Below, piece by piece: positions 29,280 through 38,120 of a DNA stretch of 64,000 nt. This DNA is from Fluviispira vulneris (lineage in GTDB: Bacteria > Bdellovibrionota_B > Oligoflexia > Silvanigrellales > Silvanigrellaceae): the NCBI RefSeq assembly GCF_014281055.1, contig NZ_JACRSE010000005.1:398309-462308 (forward strand). Reading direction: 5' to 3'. The notes under the pieces are model-generated. The model did no database searches and was not told the origin of the DNA. It saw only the letters and a program-made list of their open reading frames with translations. The translations under genes were made by a program, and so were the position numbers. Numbering within the stretch: the first letter of the stretch is position 1; each line of letters starts with the position of its first letter.

Positions 29280-30290
29280 ATGAACAACTTATCAATAAAT
29301 GATATTATTCAAATATCAAATTGTGAAGTTATCAATTTTCATTCCAAAGAAGTTAAATTTTCAGGTATTGCTCCATTAAATAGAGCCAATAAAGAACAAA
29401 TTTCATTTCTAATTAATGATAAATATATTGATGAAATTTATAGCTCACAAGCAGGAGCAATTATTTGCTCTAGAAAAACAGCAGAATTATTAGGAGAAAA
29501 GACTTCTACTGGACTGATTGTAAGTGATAATCCTCATGTCACTTTAGCAAAAATCTCACAAAAATTCTTTAAACCTTTACACCCATTCCAAGGTATATCT
29601 GAACAAGCAATAATAGATAAATCAGCAGAAATTCACCCTACAGCAACAATTTTTCCTTTTGTTTTTATTGCTCCTGGTGTACGCATTGGTGCTAATTCAG
29701 TTATTTATTCTAATTGTTTTGTTGGCGCTGCAAGTACTATAGGTGATGATTGTATTTTATATCCCAATGTTGTAATCCGTGAAGGGTGTCGTGTTGGTGA
29801 CAGATGTATTTTAAATCCCGGCGCTGTAGTAGGCGGAGATGGTTTTGGTTTTGCTGCTGATACGAATGAAAATGTTAAAATTCCTCAGATAGGTGGTGTT
29901 TTAATTGAAGATGATGTTGAAATTGGCGCAAATTCAACTATAGATAGAGGCGCTCTGTTTGATACTAAAATTGGTCGTCAAACAAAAATCGATAATTTAG
30001 TTATGATTGCACATAATGTTGTAGTAGGTGAACTTTGTTTTATAGCAGCACAAGTTGGAATTGCCGGCTCTACAATTGTTGGAAATAAAGTTGTAATGGC
30101 AGGACAAGTTGGTGTCGCAGGACATGTCAAAATAGGCGATAAAGTAACCATCTCCGCTCAAAGTGGAGTTTCAAAAAATATTCCTCCTGAGCAATTTTGG
30201 GGAGGATCACCTGCACGCCCTTACAAAGAATGGGCTATTTATGCCGCAACTCTCAATAAAATCGTAAAGCAAACAAATAAAAAATCATAA
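29280..30290 (+). CDS. lpxD: UDP-3-O-(3-hydroxyacyl)glucosamine N-acyltransferase LpxD
   Basis: Third step of lipid A synthesis: attaches a second 3-hydroxyacyl chain to UDP-acylglucosamine. The 336-residue protein has the N-terminal uridine-binding domain (about 1-100) and a left-handed beta helix of hexapeptide repeats (IxxGAxI type) from about 110 to 310, including MIAHNVVVGE with the catalytic His and NPGAVVGGDGFGFA. No spacing separates it from skp. Confidence 0.96.
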   Translation: MNNLSINDIIQISNCEVINFHSKEVKFSGIAPLNRANKEQISFLINDKYIDEIYSSQAGAIICSRKTAELLGEKTSTGLIVSDNPHVTLAKISQKFFKPLHPFQGISEQAIIDKSAEIHPTATIFPFVFIAPGVRIGANSVIYSNCFVGAASTIGDDCILYPNVVIREGCRVGDRCILNPGAVVGGDGFGFAADTNENVKIPQIGGVLIEDDVEIGANSTIDRGALFDTKIGRQTKIDNLVMIAHNVVVGELCFIAAQVGIAGSTIVGNKVVMAGQVGVAGHVKIGDKVTISAQSGVSKNIPPEQFWGGSPARPYKEWAIYAATLNKIVKQTNKKS

Positions 30291-30312
30291 AATGATTAGA
30301 GGAGAAAATTTT

Positions 30313-30786
30313 ATGAAAGAATCTCAGCCCAAAGTATTTATGGATCTTGAAAAAATTAAAAAATATATTCCCCACCGAGATCCTTTGCTTTTAATTGACA
30401 CTGTAAATGAGATTCCGAATAGAGATAAAATTATCTCCAGTAAAACTCATCGCGTCACGGACCCCGTTTTTGCGGGCCACTTTCCTAAAAATCCAATTTT
30501 CCCTGGGGTGTACTATATTGAAGCAATGGCTCAAACTGGAGCTGTTTTAATTGCTTACATCCGCGAAGAGGATAAAATTTTCGAAGAAAAATTAGGCGTT
30601 CTTGCCACAATAGATGAAGTACGCTTTCGTAAACCAACTGGTCCAAATGACACTGTTCGCTTCGAAGTCACAATTGAGAAAAGAAGAGGGCCTTTTATTT
30701 GGTTTAAAGGCACAGCATTCGTTCAAGATGAAATTGCTGTTGAAGGCAAATTTTCAATCGCTTTAGGCGCTCTTAAAAGGAATTAA
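30313..30786 (+). CDS. fabZ: 3-hydroxyacyl-[ACP] dehydratase FabZ
   Basis: Hot-dog-fold dehydratase of type II fatty acid synthesis, which competes with lipid A synthesis for the hydroxyacyl-ACP pool. Motifs: IPHRDPLLLIDTV at the N-terminus and GHFPKNPIFPGVYYIEAMAQ with the catalytic His and Glu. The frame opens at 30292, but AGAGGAG lies 7 nt before the ATG at 30313, so the latter is the start (157 residues). It lies between lpxD and lpxA as in most Proteobacteria. Confidence 0.95.
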   Translation: MKESQPKVFMDLEKIKKYIPHRDPLLLIDTVNEIPNRDKIISSKTHRVTDPVFAGHFPKNPIFPGVYYIEAMAQTGAVLIAYIREEDKIFEEKLGVLATIDEVRFRKPTGPNDTVRFEVTIEKRRGPFIWFKGTAFVQDEIAVEGKFSIALGALKRN

Positions 30787-30788
30787 AA

Positions 30789-31613
30789 ATGAATCATTCA
30801 TCAACGCAAATTCACCCAACCGCGGTGATAGAAGACGGAGCTGAACTTGACTATGGAGTTGTCGTCGGTCCTTACGCAATTATTGGCAAAAGCGTAAAAA
30901 TCGCAAAAGGCACTCAAGTTCATGGACATGCTCTTGTCACTGGCAAAACCACGATTGGCGAAGATAATATTATTTTTAGTTATGCGTCAGTAGGAAATAT
31001 TCCTCAAGATTTAAAATATAAAAATGAAGATACAGAATTAATTATTGGAAATCGCAATCGCATTCGCGAGTTTACAACTTTGCAAACGGGAACTGTGCAA
31101 GGAGGAGGCATAACTCGGATTGGCAATGATAATCTTTTAATGAACTATGTACACGTGGCTCATGACTGTACTATTGGTGATCAAAATATATTGGCTAACG
31201 GAACTCAACTTGCAGGTCATGTGACTATTTATGACAAAGTAACGCTTGGTGGTTTGAGTGCTGTGCACCAGTTTGTCCATGTTGGTGATATGGCAATGCT
31301 CGCAGCCGGTGCCGTCACTGTTAAAGATATTCCTCCTTATTGCACTGCAGAAGGAGGCCGAGCTGTTTTGCGTGGTTTAAATATGGAAGGTCTCCGCCGT
31401 AGAAATGTATCAACCGACGCTAGAAATGCTCTTAAAGCTGCATATAAAGTATTTTTCTATCACGGGCATCCAACCATTGAAGAGTCTATTTCATCTTTAG
31501 CAGATTTACTTCATTTTCCTGAAGTGCAAAAGTTTGCTGAATTTATTAAATCTTCAAAAAGAGGCGTAGCACACCCACAGAATATTCACAGAGAACCTTC
31601 CTTTGAAGGATAA
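30789..31613 (+). CDS. lpxA: Acyl-[ACP]-UDP-N-acetylglucosamine O-acyltransferase LpxA
   Basis: First committed acyl transfer of lipid A synthesis. The hexapeptide left-handed helix begins IHPTAVIEDGAELD; the catalytic region is NYVHVAHDCTIGD with the active-site His, followed by AVHQFVHVGDMAML and a C-terminal helical domain (about 195-274) with GLNMEGLRRR. Length 274 is slightly above E. coli (262). Confidence 0.96.
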   Translation: MNHSSTQIHPTAVIEDGAELDYGVVVGPYAIIGKSVKIAKGTQVHGHALVTGKTTIGEDNIIFSYASVGNIPQDLKYKNEDTELIIGNRNRIREFTTLQTGTVQGGGITRIGNDNLLMNYVHVAHDCTIGDQNILANGTQLAGHVTIYDKVTLGGLSAVHQFVHVGDMAMLAAGAVTVKDIPPYCTAEGGRAVLRGLNMEGLRRRNVSTDARNALKAAYKVFFYHGHPTIEESISSLADLLHFPEVQKFAEFIKSSKRGVAHPQNIHREPSFEG

Positions 31614-31616
31614 AAA

Positions 31617-32849
31617 ATGGAACAGATTTTACCCGGTGGAATTTGCATAATTGCAGGAGAAGCAAGTGGAGATGCCCAGGCTGCTCTCCTTATTAAAGCT
31701 CTAAAAGCAGAGATAAAGGAACGAGGCCTTCCTGACAAAAATTTTTTTGGTTGCGCTGGCCCTCTCATGCGCAATGAAGGGGTAGAATGTGTTGTCACTG
31801 TAGAAGATTTAGCGGTATTTGGCTTAACTGAAATAATTTCACACTATGATAAAATATCAAAACTGTACAAAAAAATATTGCATGAAATTAAAATTCGCTG
31901 CCCTGAAGCAGTTATTTTTGTAGACTATCCTGGTTTTAATTTAAGACTAATCCAAGAAGTGTATGCATTAGGTATAACAACTATTTACCATATTCCTCCA
32001 AAGGTATGGGCACATGGAAGCAAAAGAACTAAAATTTTACAAGAAAACTCCTATTTAGTTACAAGTATTCTACCATTTGAAATCCAGTATTTTAAAGAAA
32101 GAGGAGTGAATGCAAAGTTTATTGGTAACCCTTTAAAAGATGCTGTTGATGATTTTTTAAAAATCAATTCTAAAGATAAAGTACCAAATAAAATTGCAAT
32201 TCTACCAGGCAGTAGGAAAAATGAAATAAAAAATCTTTTGCCTCTGTTAATTGAATCATTTATAAATTTACATGAACGACTCGATAAAGTAACGGGTGCA
32301 ATACCTATAGCAAAAACCCTTGATCCGAATTTCGTTAAAAAAATTGCTTATCAAACAGCAGAAAAATTTGGTCGAACAAAAGAATGGATTGATGATAAAA
32401 TTTCCTTTGGCATTGGTAATGCCTATGAAGTGATGAATTCATCAAGCTATGCATGGGTTTGTTCAGGAACCGCTACACTTGAAACCGCATTTTTTAGCAC
32501 TCCAATGTCTGTGTTTTATAAAGTTTCAACTATTACAGGTTTAATTCTTAAAAAAATACTTAAAGTTAAATATATTTCTCTTGTGAATCTAGCTACAAAT
32601 CGCGAAACAATTCCAGAATACATACAAGAAAATGCATTAGCAGTTAATCTTGTTAATCATGCATTAAAACTTTTAAATGACTCTGAAATTAGAACTGATA
32701 TGATAAATGAACTTGTAGAAATACAAAAAATGTTTCCTAAAAATTCAGCTAAAAATGCGGCTCAAGCCATGCTAAATACTATCGAACAATATAATATACC
32801 TTATGAGCATAAGTTCAAACTTCATAAGGAAACTTGGAATCAATTATGA
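31617..32849 (+). CDS. lpxB: Lipid-A-disaccharide synthase LpxB
   Basis: GT19 glycosyltransferase that condenses UDP-diacylglucosamine with lipid X. Seen: N-terminal IIAGEASGDAQAALL, FVDYPGFNLRL, KVWAHGSKR (usual WAW is here WAH), LPGSRKNEIKNLLP and the nucleotide-binding SGTATLETAF. There are 410 residues. Its stop codon overlaps the ATG of the ABC exporter (ATGA). Confidence 0.95.
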   Translation: MEQILPGGICIIAGEASGDAQAALLIKALKAEIKERGLPDKNFFGCAGPLMRNEGVECVVTVEDLAVFGLTEIISHYDKISKLYKKILHEIKIRCPEAVIFVDYPGFNLRLIQEVYALGITTIYHIPPKVWAHGSKRTKILQENSYLVTSILPFEIQYFKERGVNAKFIGNPLKDAVDDFLKINSKDKVPNKIAILPGSRKNEIKNLLPLLIESFINLHERLDKVTGAIPIAKTLDPNFVKKIAYQTAEKFGRTKEWIDDKISFGIGNAYEVMNSSSYAWVCSGTATLETAFFSTPMSVFYKVSTITGLILKKILKVKYISLVNLATNRETIPEYIQENALAVNLVNHALKLLNDSEIRTDMINELVEIQKMFPKNSAKNAAQAMLNTIEQYNIPYEHKFKLHKETWNQL

Positions 32850-34582
32850 AGCAAGAGAATTCTTTCTTAAAAATAATATGGAAAGCAGGAAAGAAAGATA
32901 TTCTCTTTAGTATTCCATGGCTCCCAATCTATTCACTCTCTGAAATTATCCTTGCTTTATCTGCTGGGACCATTTTACAACTTGTCTTCGTAACCACTCC
33001 ACGTATACAAGTTTCTGAACTGATTCCTGGAAATTTTAAAGACTATATTCATTTTCACCAAGTAATAGATAGACGCGACCTTATTTTTATTATTCCAATA
33101 TTTATAATAATTGCAGCTCTTATTAAGCTTATTTCTGGATTTATGAGTTCATATTTAACAGAAAGAGCTGGGCATAAGGTAGCACACTCTCTGAGAGAGG
33201 AAATGCTGAAAGGTTTTTTATCATCTCCTGGCAATATTCTCGATCAAAAAAATCCTGACGCTACAGCCAATCAACTTATGCAAGACACTGCCCTTTTGCA
33301 AGGTGCTGTTAGCAAAGGAACTATAAGCGCTGCAAGAGATTTTATTGTTCTCGTTGGCATCATAATTTCTATGTTGATCATATCTTGGAAAACATTTTTT
33401 ATTGGTATAGCTATCGTAATTCCTATGGCTTATTCCCTTAGAAAAATTTCACAAAAACTTAATTTTTACACTCGAGAAGGGCAAAAAAAGCAAATTGGTA
33501 TTTCTACCAGGATTTTATCAACACACAATGGTCTTTTAACAATCAATGCATTAAGAAGTCATAATAGAGAAAAAAGTGATTTTGAAAATTTAAATATTAA
33601 AAATTATTATTTTATGAAAAAAAGTCTGTTTGTACGAACTTTTTTCTCTCCTGGCATGGAATTCTTTGCAACTTTTATTCTTGCAGCAATTTTTTCTTGG
33701 AGACTTTCGTTTACAGAAAACTTTCAATCTGGCACTTATTCTTCCATGCTCATATTGCTTGCTTTTTCATTTAAGTATATTAAAAATATTGCTGGAACTA
33801 TAACATTTTTTAGTGAAATCAAAGTTGTTTTACATAGAGTTAAAAACTTCATTGGAGACTTCTCAAAAACTGGTCATTACAAACGCCCATCTCCTTTACC
33901 AAATCAATCTAAAGAAGCTGTTATAGCTAAAAATGTTACCTATAAAACAGAAGGCGGCAAAATAATATTAGAAAATTGTTCCCTTAAAATTGAGAAAGGC
34001 AAAAAAATTGCTTTTATTGGTGAAAGTGGTGCAGGTAAAACAACCTTTTTAAGATCGCTTGCAGGACTTATTATTCCTAGCGAAGGTGAAATATTTTTAA
34101 CAGCAGACTTTTTATTAGCATCTCAATCTCCTTATATTTTCCGTGGAACTGTTAAAGAAAATATTATTTATGCAGAGCAAGGGATCCCAGAACATATTTC
34201 AGATGATAAAGCTAAAGAACTTGTTCTTGCTCTCATGCTTTCTTTTTCGGATAGTGGATCTCAATTGATTCTTGATAAGAAATTGGGATTTCTTGGAGAC
34301 GGTTTATCTGGTGGTGAAAAAGCACGGGTAGCATTGGCAAGAACTTTATTTGCTTCGCCAAAATTAATTTTGTTAGATGAACCCACTGCAAATTTAGATT
34401 CAGTATCTGCAAATCTTTTTTGGCAAGCTATCCACAAATGGAAGGCAAAAGACTCAGAGCATACAGTTATTGCTGTCTCACACTCATTAAATGAAGTAAA
34501 AGATTTTGATTTCTGCTATGTCTTTGAGAATGGATCAATTACAAAACAGGGAACTCCTCAGGAGATATTAAATTATGTCTGA
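32846..34582 (+). CDS. msbA: MsbA-like ABC exporter (lipid A flippase candidate)
   Basis: Half-transporter with six transmembrane helices (about 1-320) and a C-terminal ATPase. Walker A is GESGAGKTT near residue 395, the signature LSGGEKAR, Walker B LILLDEPTANLD, and the switch His VSHS. Its place between lpxB and lpxK makes core-lipid A the most likely cargo. Divergence in the membrane half means that the MsbA name rests mainly on context. The ATG at 32846 overlaps the lpxB stop; a TTG at 32834 in frame is less likely. Confidence 0.82.
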   Translation: MKQENSFLKIIWKAGKKDILFSIPWLPIYSLSEIILALSAGTILQLVFVTTPRIQVSELIPGNFKDYIHFHQVIDRRDLIFIIPIFIIIAALIKLISGFMSSYLTERAGHKVAHSLREEMLKGFLSSPGNILDQKNPDATANQLMQDTALLQGAVSKGTISAARDFIVLVGIIISMLIISWKTFFIGIAIVIPMAYSLRKISQKLNFYTREGQKKQIGISTRILSTHNGLLTINALRSHNREKSDFENLNIKNYYFMKKSLFVRTFFSPGMEFFATFILAAIFSWRLSFTENFQSGTYSSMLILLAFSFKYIKNIAGTITFFSEIKVVLHRVKNFIGDFSKTGHYKRPSPLPNQSKEAVIAKNVTYKTEGGKIILENCSLKIEKGKKIAFIGESGAGKTTFLRSLAGLIIPSEGEIFLTADFLLASQSPYIFRGTVKENIIYAEQGIPEHISDDKAKELVLALMLSFSDSGSQLILDKKLGFLGDGLSGGEKARVALARTLFASPKLILLDEPTANLDSVSANLFWQAIHKWKAKDSEHTVIAVSHSLNEVKDFDFCYVFENGSITKQGTPQEILNYV

Positions 34583-35801
34583 ATCCTTCGGACAAAAAAT
34601 AAGAAATTTTCTTGATAAATCCCTGCAAGAAAAGGGACTCTTTTTTTTATATTTATCTCCAATTTTCTTTCTGTTATCTTATTTCATTTTTTTAATTGCT
34701 AATAAAAGACGCAAGAATGGTTATAATCGACTAGATAAATTCGATTTAGATACAGCTAAGATTAAAATTATATGTGTTGGAAATATTTTAATCGGTGGAA
34801 GTGGAAAGTCACCCGTAGTACAAAAGATTGCGCTTGATTACTTAGAAAAAGGCTGGAATGTTGCAATTGCTGCGAGAGGTATTGGCAGAAACATTAAGAA
34901 CGTTTATATAAACAGTGCATCTCCGAGCGAAATCAACCAACTATCAGATGAGAATCGAGAACATTTCGAGATTTTAATTAATTTAAAAAAAAATAATTCA
35001 AATGTATTGTATATTTTGCAGAATAAAGAAAGATCAGATTCTCTCTATTATTTGCTTAATGATTTAAAAAATAATAAATGGAAAGAAAACAGCACTCTTT
35101 TGCTTTTAGACGACGGACTTCAACATTTTGCTTGTCCTAGAAATACAAACCTTTGCTTATGGTCTCCATATTTATTACTCAATAGCCCATCATTTGCAAT
35201 GCCTATTGGTCCATATAGAGAAGGATTTGGCAACAATTCTTTTACCACCTTACTTGAAAGTTTTGATTTTAGGCTTTGGTCACGTACTCGTGAAGAACAA
35301 AATAATGAATTTAAAAATACTATACATAACTCATTAATGAAACATAACGTTTTGCCCAATGAAAAAGATATCATACTTAATTATCAAACTCTTTTCTGGG
35401 AAGTTTCTTTAATCAATAAAAATCTTCAATTAAAATCACAGATCTTAGAAAAAGATGTATTACATAAATATGCAAATTTTACTCAAGTTCTTTTGATTAC
35501 AGGTATAGCTCATCCCAAGAAATTTTTATCTGATTTGTCCATAATTTTAAATAATAAAAATGTAAATTACATTTTTCTAAACGACCATGGAAACTTATCA
35601 GAATCCTACTATAAAACTATTCAAAAATATGATTTTATAATTATGACACTCAAAGATTTATTTCGATGGGACAATGATGCTCGTTTTATTGAATCAATTA
35701 AAGATAAAAATATTTTGACTTGTTCCGTAGGTATAAATTTCTTAAAATACGATTCATTGCAAACCATATCAACAACTCAACTCCTTAGTTTGAAGGATTA
35801 A
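34575..35801 (+). CDS. lpxK: Tetraacyldisaccharide 4'-kinase LpxK
   Basis: Phosphorylates the 4' position of the lipid A disaccharide at the inner membrane. Features are an N-terminal membrane helix (FFLYLSPIFFLLSYFIFL), a P-loop variant GNILIGGSGKSPVV near residue 70, and LLLDDGLQHF, the catalytic DDGxQH motif. At 408 residues it is longer than E. coli LpxK (328), mostly through loops in the second half. It overlaps the exporter gene by 8 nt. Confidence 0.92.
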   Translation: MSESFGQKIRNFLDKSLQEKGLFFLYLSPIFFLLSYFIFLIANKRRKNGYNRLDKFDLDTAKIKIICVGNILIGGSGKSPVVQKIALDYLEKGWNVAIAARGIGRNIKNVYINSASPSEINQLSDENREHFEILINLKKNNSNVLYILQNKERSDSLYYLLNDLKNNKWKENSTLLLLDDGLQHFACPRNTNLCLWSPYLLLNSPSFAMPIGPYREGFGNNSFTTLLESFDFRLWSRTREEQNNEFKNTIHNSLMKHNVLPNEKDIILNYQTLFWEVSLINKNLQLKSQILEKDVLHKYANFTQVLLITGIAHPKKFLSDLSIILNNKNVNYIFLNDHGNLSESYYKTIQKYDFIIMTLKDLFRWDNDARFIESIKDKNILTCSVGINFLKYDSLQTISTTQLLSLKD

Positions 35802-35803
35802 TT

Positions 35804-36253
35804 ATGTTTAGAGAAAATGTTGCTGCTCTTATAAAATGCAATAATAAGTTTTTAGCATGCAACAGAACTGACCACAATATGTGGCAAAATGTACAAGGTG
35901 GAGTTGAAAAATTCGATAAGTCTTTACGACATGCTATCATACGTGAAACAATAGAAGAGCTTGGAGTGAAAGAAGAGGATTTTAAAATTATCTATCAATC
36001 AAAGTTTTGGCGACGCTATTATTTTCCAAAAGAGATATTAAAACGTGATCGTTTTAAGGGTAATTTAGGGCAAGAGCAAATGTGGTTTTTAATTGAACTA
36101 AATGATATTAAAAGTATTCATTTAGAAAAATCTTCTGGCGAATTCCAAAAAGTAAAACTCCTAAATATTGGAGAATTTCTTAATATTTACTCAGAATGGA
36201 AACTCGCATCATTTTATGATTTCTGTCGTGAAATCAATTTAATTAAAGAATAA
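35804..36253 (+). CDS. rppH: RppH-like Nudix RNA pyrophosphohydrolase
   Basis: Removes pyrophosphate from RNA 5' ends or hydrolyses dinucleoside polyphosphates. The Nudix box is complete in 149 residues: GGVEKFDKSLRHAIIRETIEELG, described here as G-x5-E-x7-REx2EEx-G, starting near residue 34. The N-terminal FRENVAALIKCNNKFL and a MWQNVQGG segment are RppH-like. AAGGA precedes the ATG. It is the last gene of the envelope operon and converges with the NudL-type gene 11 nt away. Confidence 0.85.
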   Translation: MFRENVAALIKCNNKFLACNRTDHNMWQNVQGGVEKFDKSLRHAIIRETIEELGVKEEDFKIIYQSKFWRRYYFPKEILKRDRFKGNLGQEQMWFLIELNDIKSIHLEKSSGEFQKVKLLNIGEFLNIYSEWKLASFYDFCREINLIKE

Positions 36254-36264
36254 CATATCTATTT

Positions 36265-36879
36265 TTAAATATTCTCTTCTATTCTCAACATGAGATCTCT
36301 TAAAATATTGCCAGTTGCTCCCCAAATATCAAACTGACCGAGTTCTTTTATATCTATCGGATAATGCCAAACTTCACGTTTAAAAGTAGCTAAAGTTCGA
36401 GTTTCGCTCCAAGATTTTAAATTTAATATTTCTTGAATGGTTAAACTAAAAACTTCATTCACTTCATTTTTATTTATTTTTAATTTGAAATCATTAGAAA
36501 TAAGAGCACAATAAGGTATGATATGATAGCCAGAGCGGGCAAAAGAATTATTGAGTTGAAAATAGGATATGATTTGGTCTTGCCCAAGACCAATCTCTTC
36601 TTCTGCTTCCCTTAATGCTGTCTGCCAAGGAGCTTCGTTTTCTTCTATTCTTCCGCCTGGAAATGCTATCTCTCCCGCATGCTCTTTTAATTTTTCTGAG
36701 CGGATTGTAAAAAGTAAACTCCAATTTTTAATATCTGTTGTCCCTTTTTTCCAATCGGCATCAGAGCAAAACATAGGGATCAGAATCGAAGAACGTCTAT
36801 GCATATCAGGAATATCTTCAACTAAGCCTGTTGATTTGCCTATTTTCTGAAATATTTTTAAAATATTCTCTTGATTCAT
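36265..36879 (-). CDS. NudL-type Nudix hydrolase (putative CoA pyrophosphatase)
   Basis: Likely cleaves CoA or other nucleoside diphosphate compounds. The Nudix box reads GGRIEENEAPWQTALREAEEEIG around residues 73-95. The preceding TIRSEKLKEHAGEIAFPGG matches the UPF0035/NudL signature (LTxRSxxLxxHxGQxxFPGG) with Glu for Gln. There are 204 residues. The ATG at 36879 shares its A with the stop codon of the upstream Rsm22-like gene, so the two are translationally coupled. Confidence 0.85.
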   Translation of the reverse strand: MNQENILKIFQKIGKSTGLVEDIPDMHRRSSILIPMFCSDADWKKGTTDIKNWSLLFTIRSEKLKEHAGEIAFPGGRIEENEAPWQTALREAEEEIGLGQDQIISYFQLNNSFARSGYHIIPYCALISNDFKLKINKNEVNEVFSLTIQEILNLKSWSETRTLATFKREVWHYPIDIKELGQFDIWGATGNILRDLMLRIEENI

Positions 36880-38117
36880 TAAATCCGTTCTTTGGCACGC
36901 ATGTATAATTCATCACTCTCTTTTATTCTACGTCCCCTACGATACTCTTTTTGTTCAGGATCTGCAATCATAAATGCAGATTCAAGTGCTCCGATCTGTG
37001 TACACAATAATATTTTTTGTAAACCACCTTCGTATTGAGTCATTTCAATAAATTCTTCTTTATCACCAGAAGATAAATTATTCGTAAAATAATCAAATTG
37101 TGCTTTGTTTCCTTTTAAATCCAAAGCAAATTCATCACTCACACACCGAGCAAAATAATTTTCTGCGGATCGAATTTTATTTTTTTGCAAAAATAAATAT
37201 GAAAAATTTAACTCATGGTGATCAATTTTGGAGAATTTATCTATTAATTTTAATGATGCTGGAGGATTCCATGAGTGCCTAAACCAACACCAATCCTTTC
37301 GTCCAGTTTTTTGCGAAAGCGGGCAAGGTTTATTATGTGCACAGGGTGAGATTATTTCGCAATTTTCAGAATTTTCTATAAATTGATCCCGCAATGCACC
37401 TAACGCTTTTGCATGTTCTTCTTGCCCTGGTTCCATAATAAGCAATAGTGCACCTTCGTGGGAATTATCGTAAATTGATTTCAGTGTTTTAAATCTGTGC
37501 TTTTCTGGAATTTCGTTAAAGACATTTATACACAATGCTATATCGATTTTTTTATTTAATTTAGCAGGAGATGTTAATCTTTCAATGCTTATGGAATTTT
37601 CTGTTATTATAGAATTTTTAATAAATTTCGCCCCAAGTTCTACAACTTTTTCTGATCTATCTATAGCATAAATACTTATCTTTTTTGGGGCAATTAATTT
37701 TGAATTTTGTTTTAATATATACTCGATCAAAGCTAAAATAGCTACACTTCCACTGAGTGGACCACAACCAAAGTCACTTATAACTAACTCATCTTTTTCT
37801 GCTACAAGAAGACTTTCTATTGCAAATATATTTTCATCTCTCACCAAAAGGGAAAAAACTCTTTCTATATTAGGTAATAAAAAAGAAGAGATATATGCCT
37901 GTAAACCAATGGCTGTTTCCATATAATGTTTATCAAGCTGACTGCGATCTTCATTAAAATTTTTCCAAAGTTTTTGAACATGTGAGCCTAAACTTTGTGC
38001 AGCTCCTTTTTTTTCAGCACCATTTTTATCATAAATACCTATATATTTTTCCCATTCTCCCATATAATTTTCAATATTAAAAAAAACATTACCATTTACT
38101 TCGTAGAAATTTCTCAT
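36879..38117 (-). CDS. Rsm22/METTL17-like methyltransferase-fold protein
   Basis: A SAM-methyltransferase fold (IVISDFGCGPLSGSVAIL motif I near residue 115, IALCINVFNEIP motif IV) followed by a cysteine-rich segment near 255-280, CAHNKPCPL and DWCWFRHSW. This is the Rsm22 family pattern (CPHxxxCPL...DWCHF), known from mitochondrial small-subunit assembly factors (METTL17), where such cysteines bind an iron-sulfur cluster. A role in ribosome small-subunit assembly is inferred from the family. The 412-residue protein lacks a signal sequence. It sits between mltG and the Nudix gene in a tight operon (3 nt and -1 nt spacing). Confidence 0.78.
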   Translation of the reverse strand: MRNFYEVNGNVFFNIENYMGEWEKYIGIYDKNGAEKKGAAQSLGSHVQKLWKNFNEDRSQLDKHYMETAIGLQAYISSFLLPNIERVFSLLVRDENIFAIESLLVAEKDELVISDFGCGPLSGSVAILALIEYILKQNSKLIAPKKISIYAIDRSEKVVELGAKFIKNSIITENSISIERLTSPAKLNKKIDIALCINVFNEIPEKHRFKTLKSIYDNSHEGALLLIMEPGQEEHAKALGALRDQFIENSENCEIISPCAHNKPCPLSQKTGRKDWCWFRHSWNPPASLKLIDKFSKIDHHELNFSYLFLQKNKIRSAENYFARCVSDEFALDLKGNKAQFDYFTNNLSSGDKEEFIEMTQYEGGLQKILLCTQIGALESAFMIADPEQKEYRRGRRIKESDELYMRAKERI

Positions 38118-38120
38118 TCT

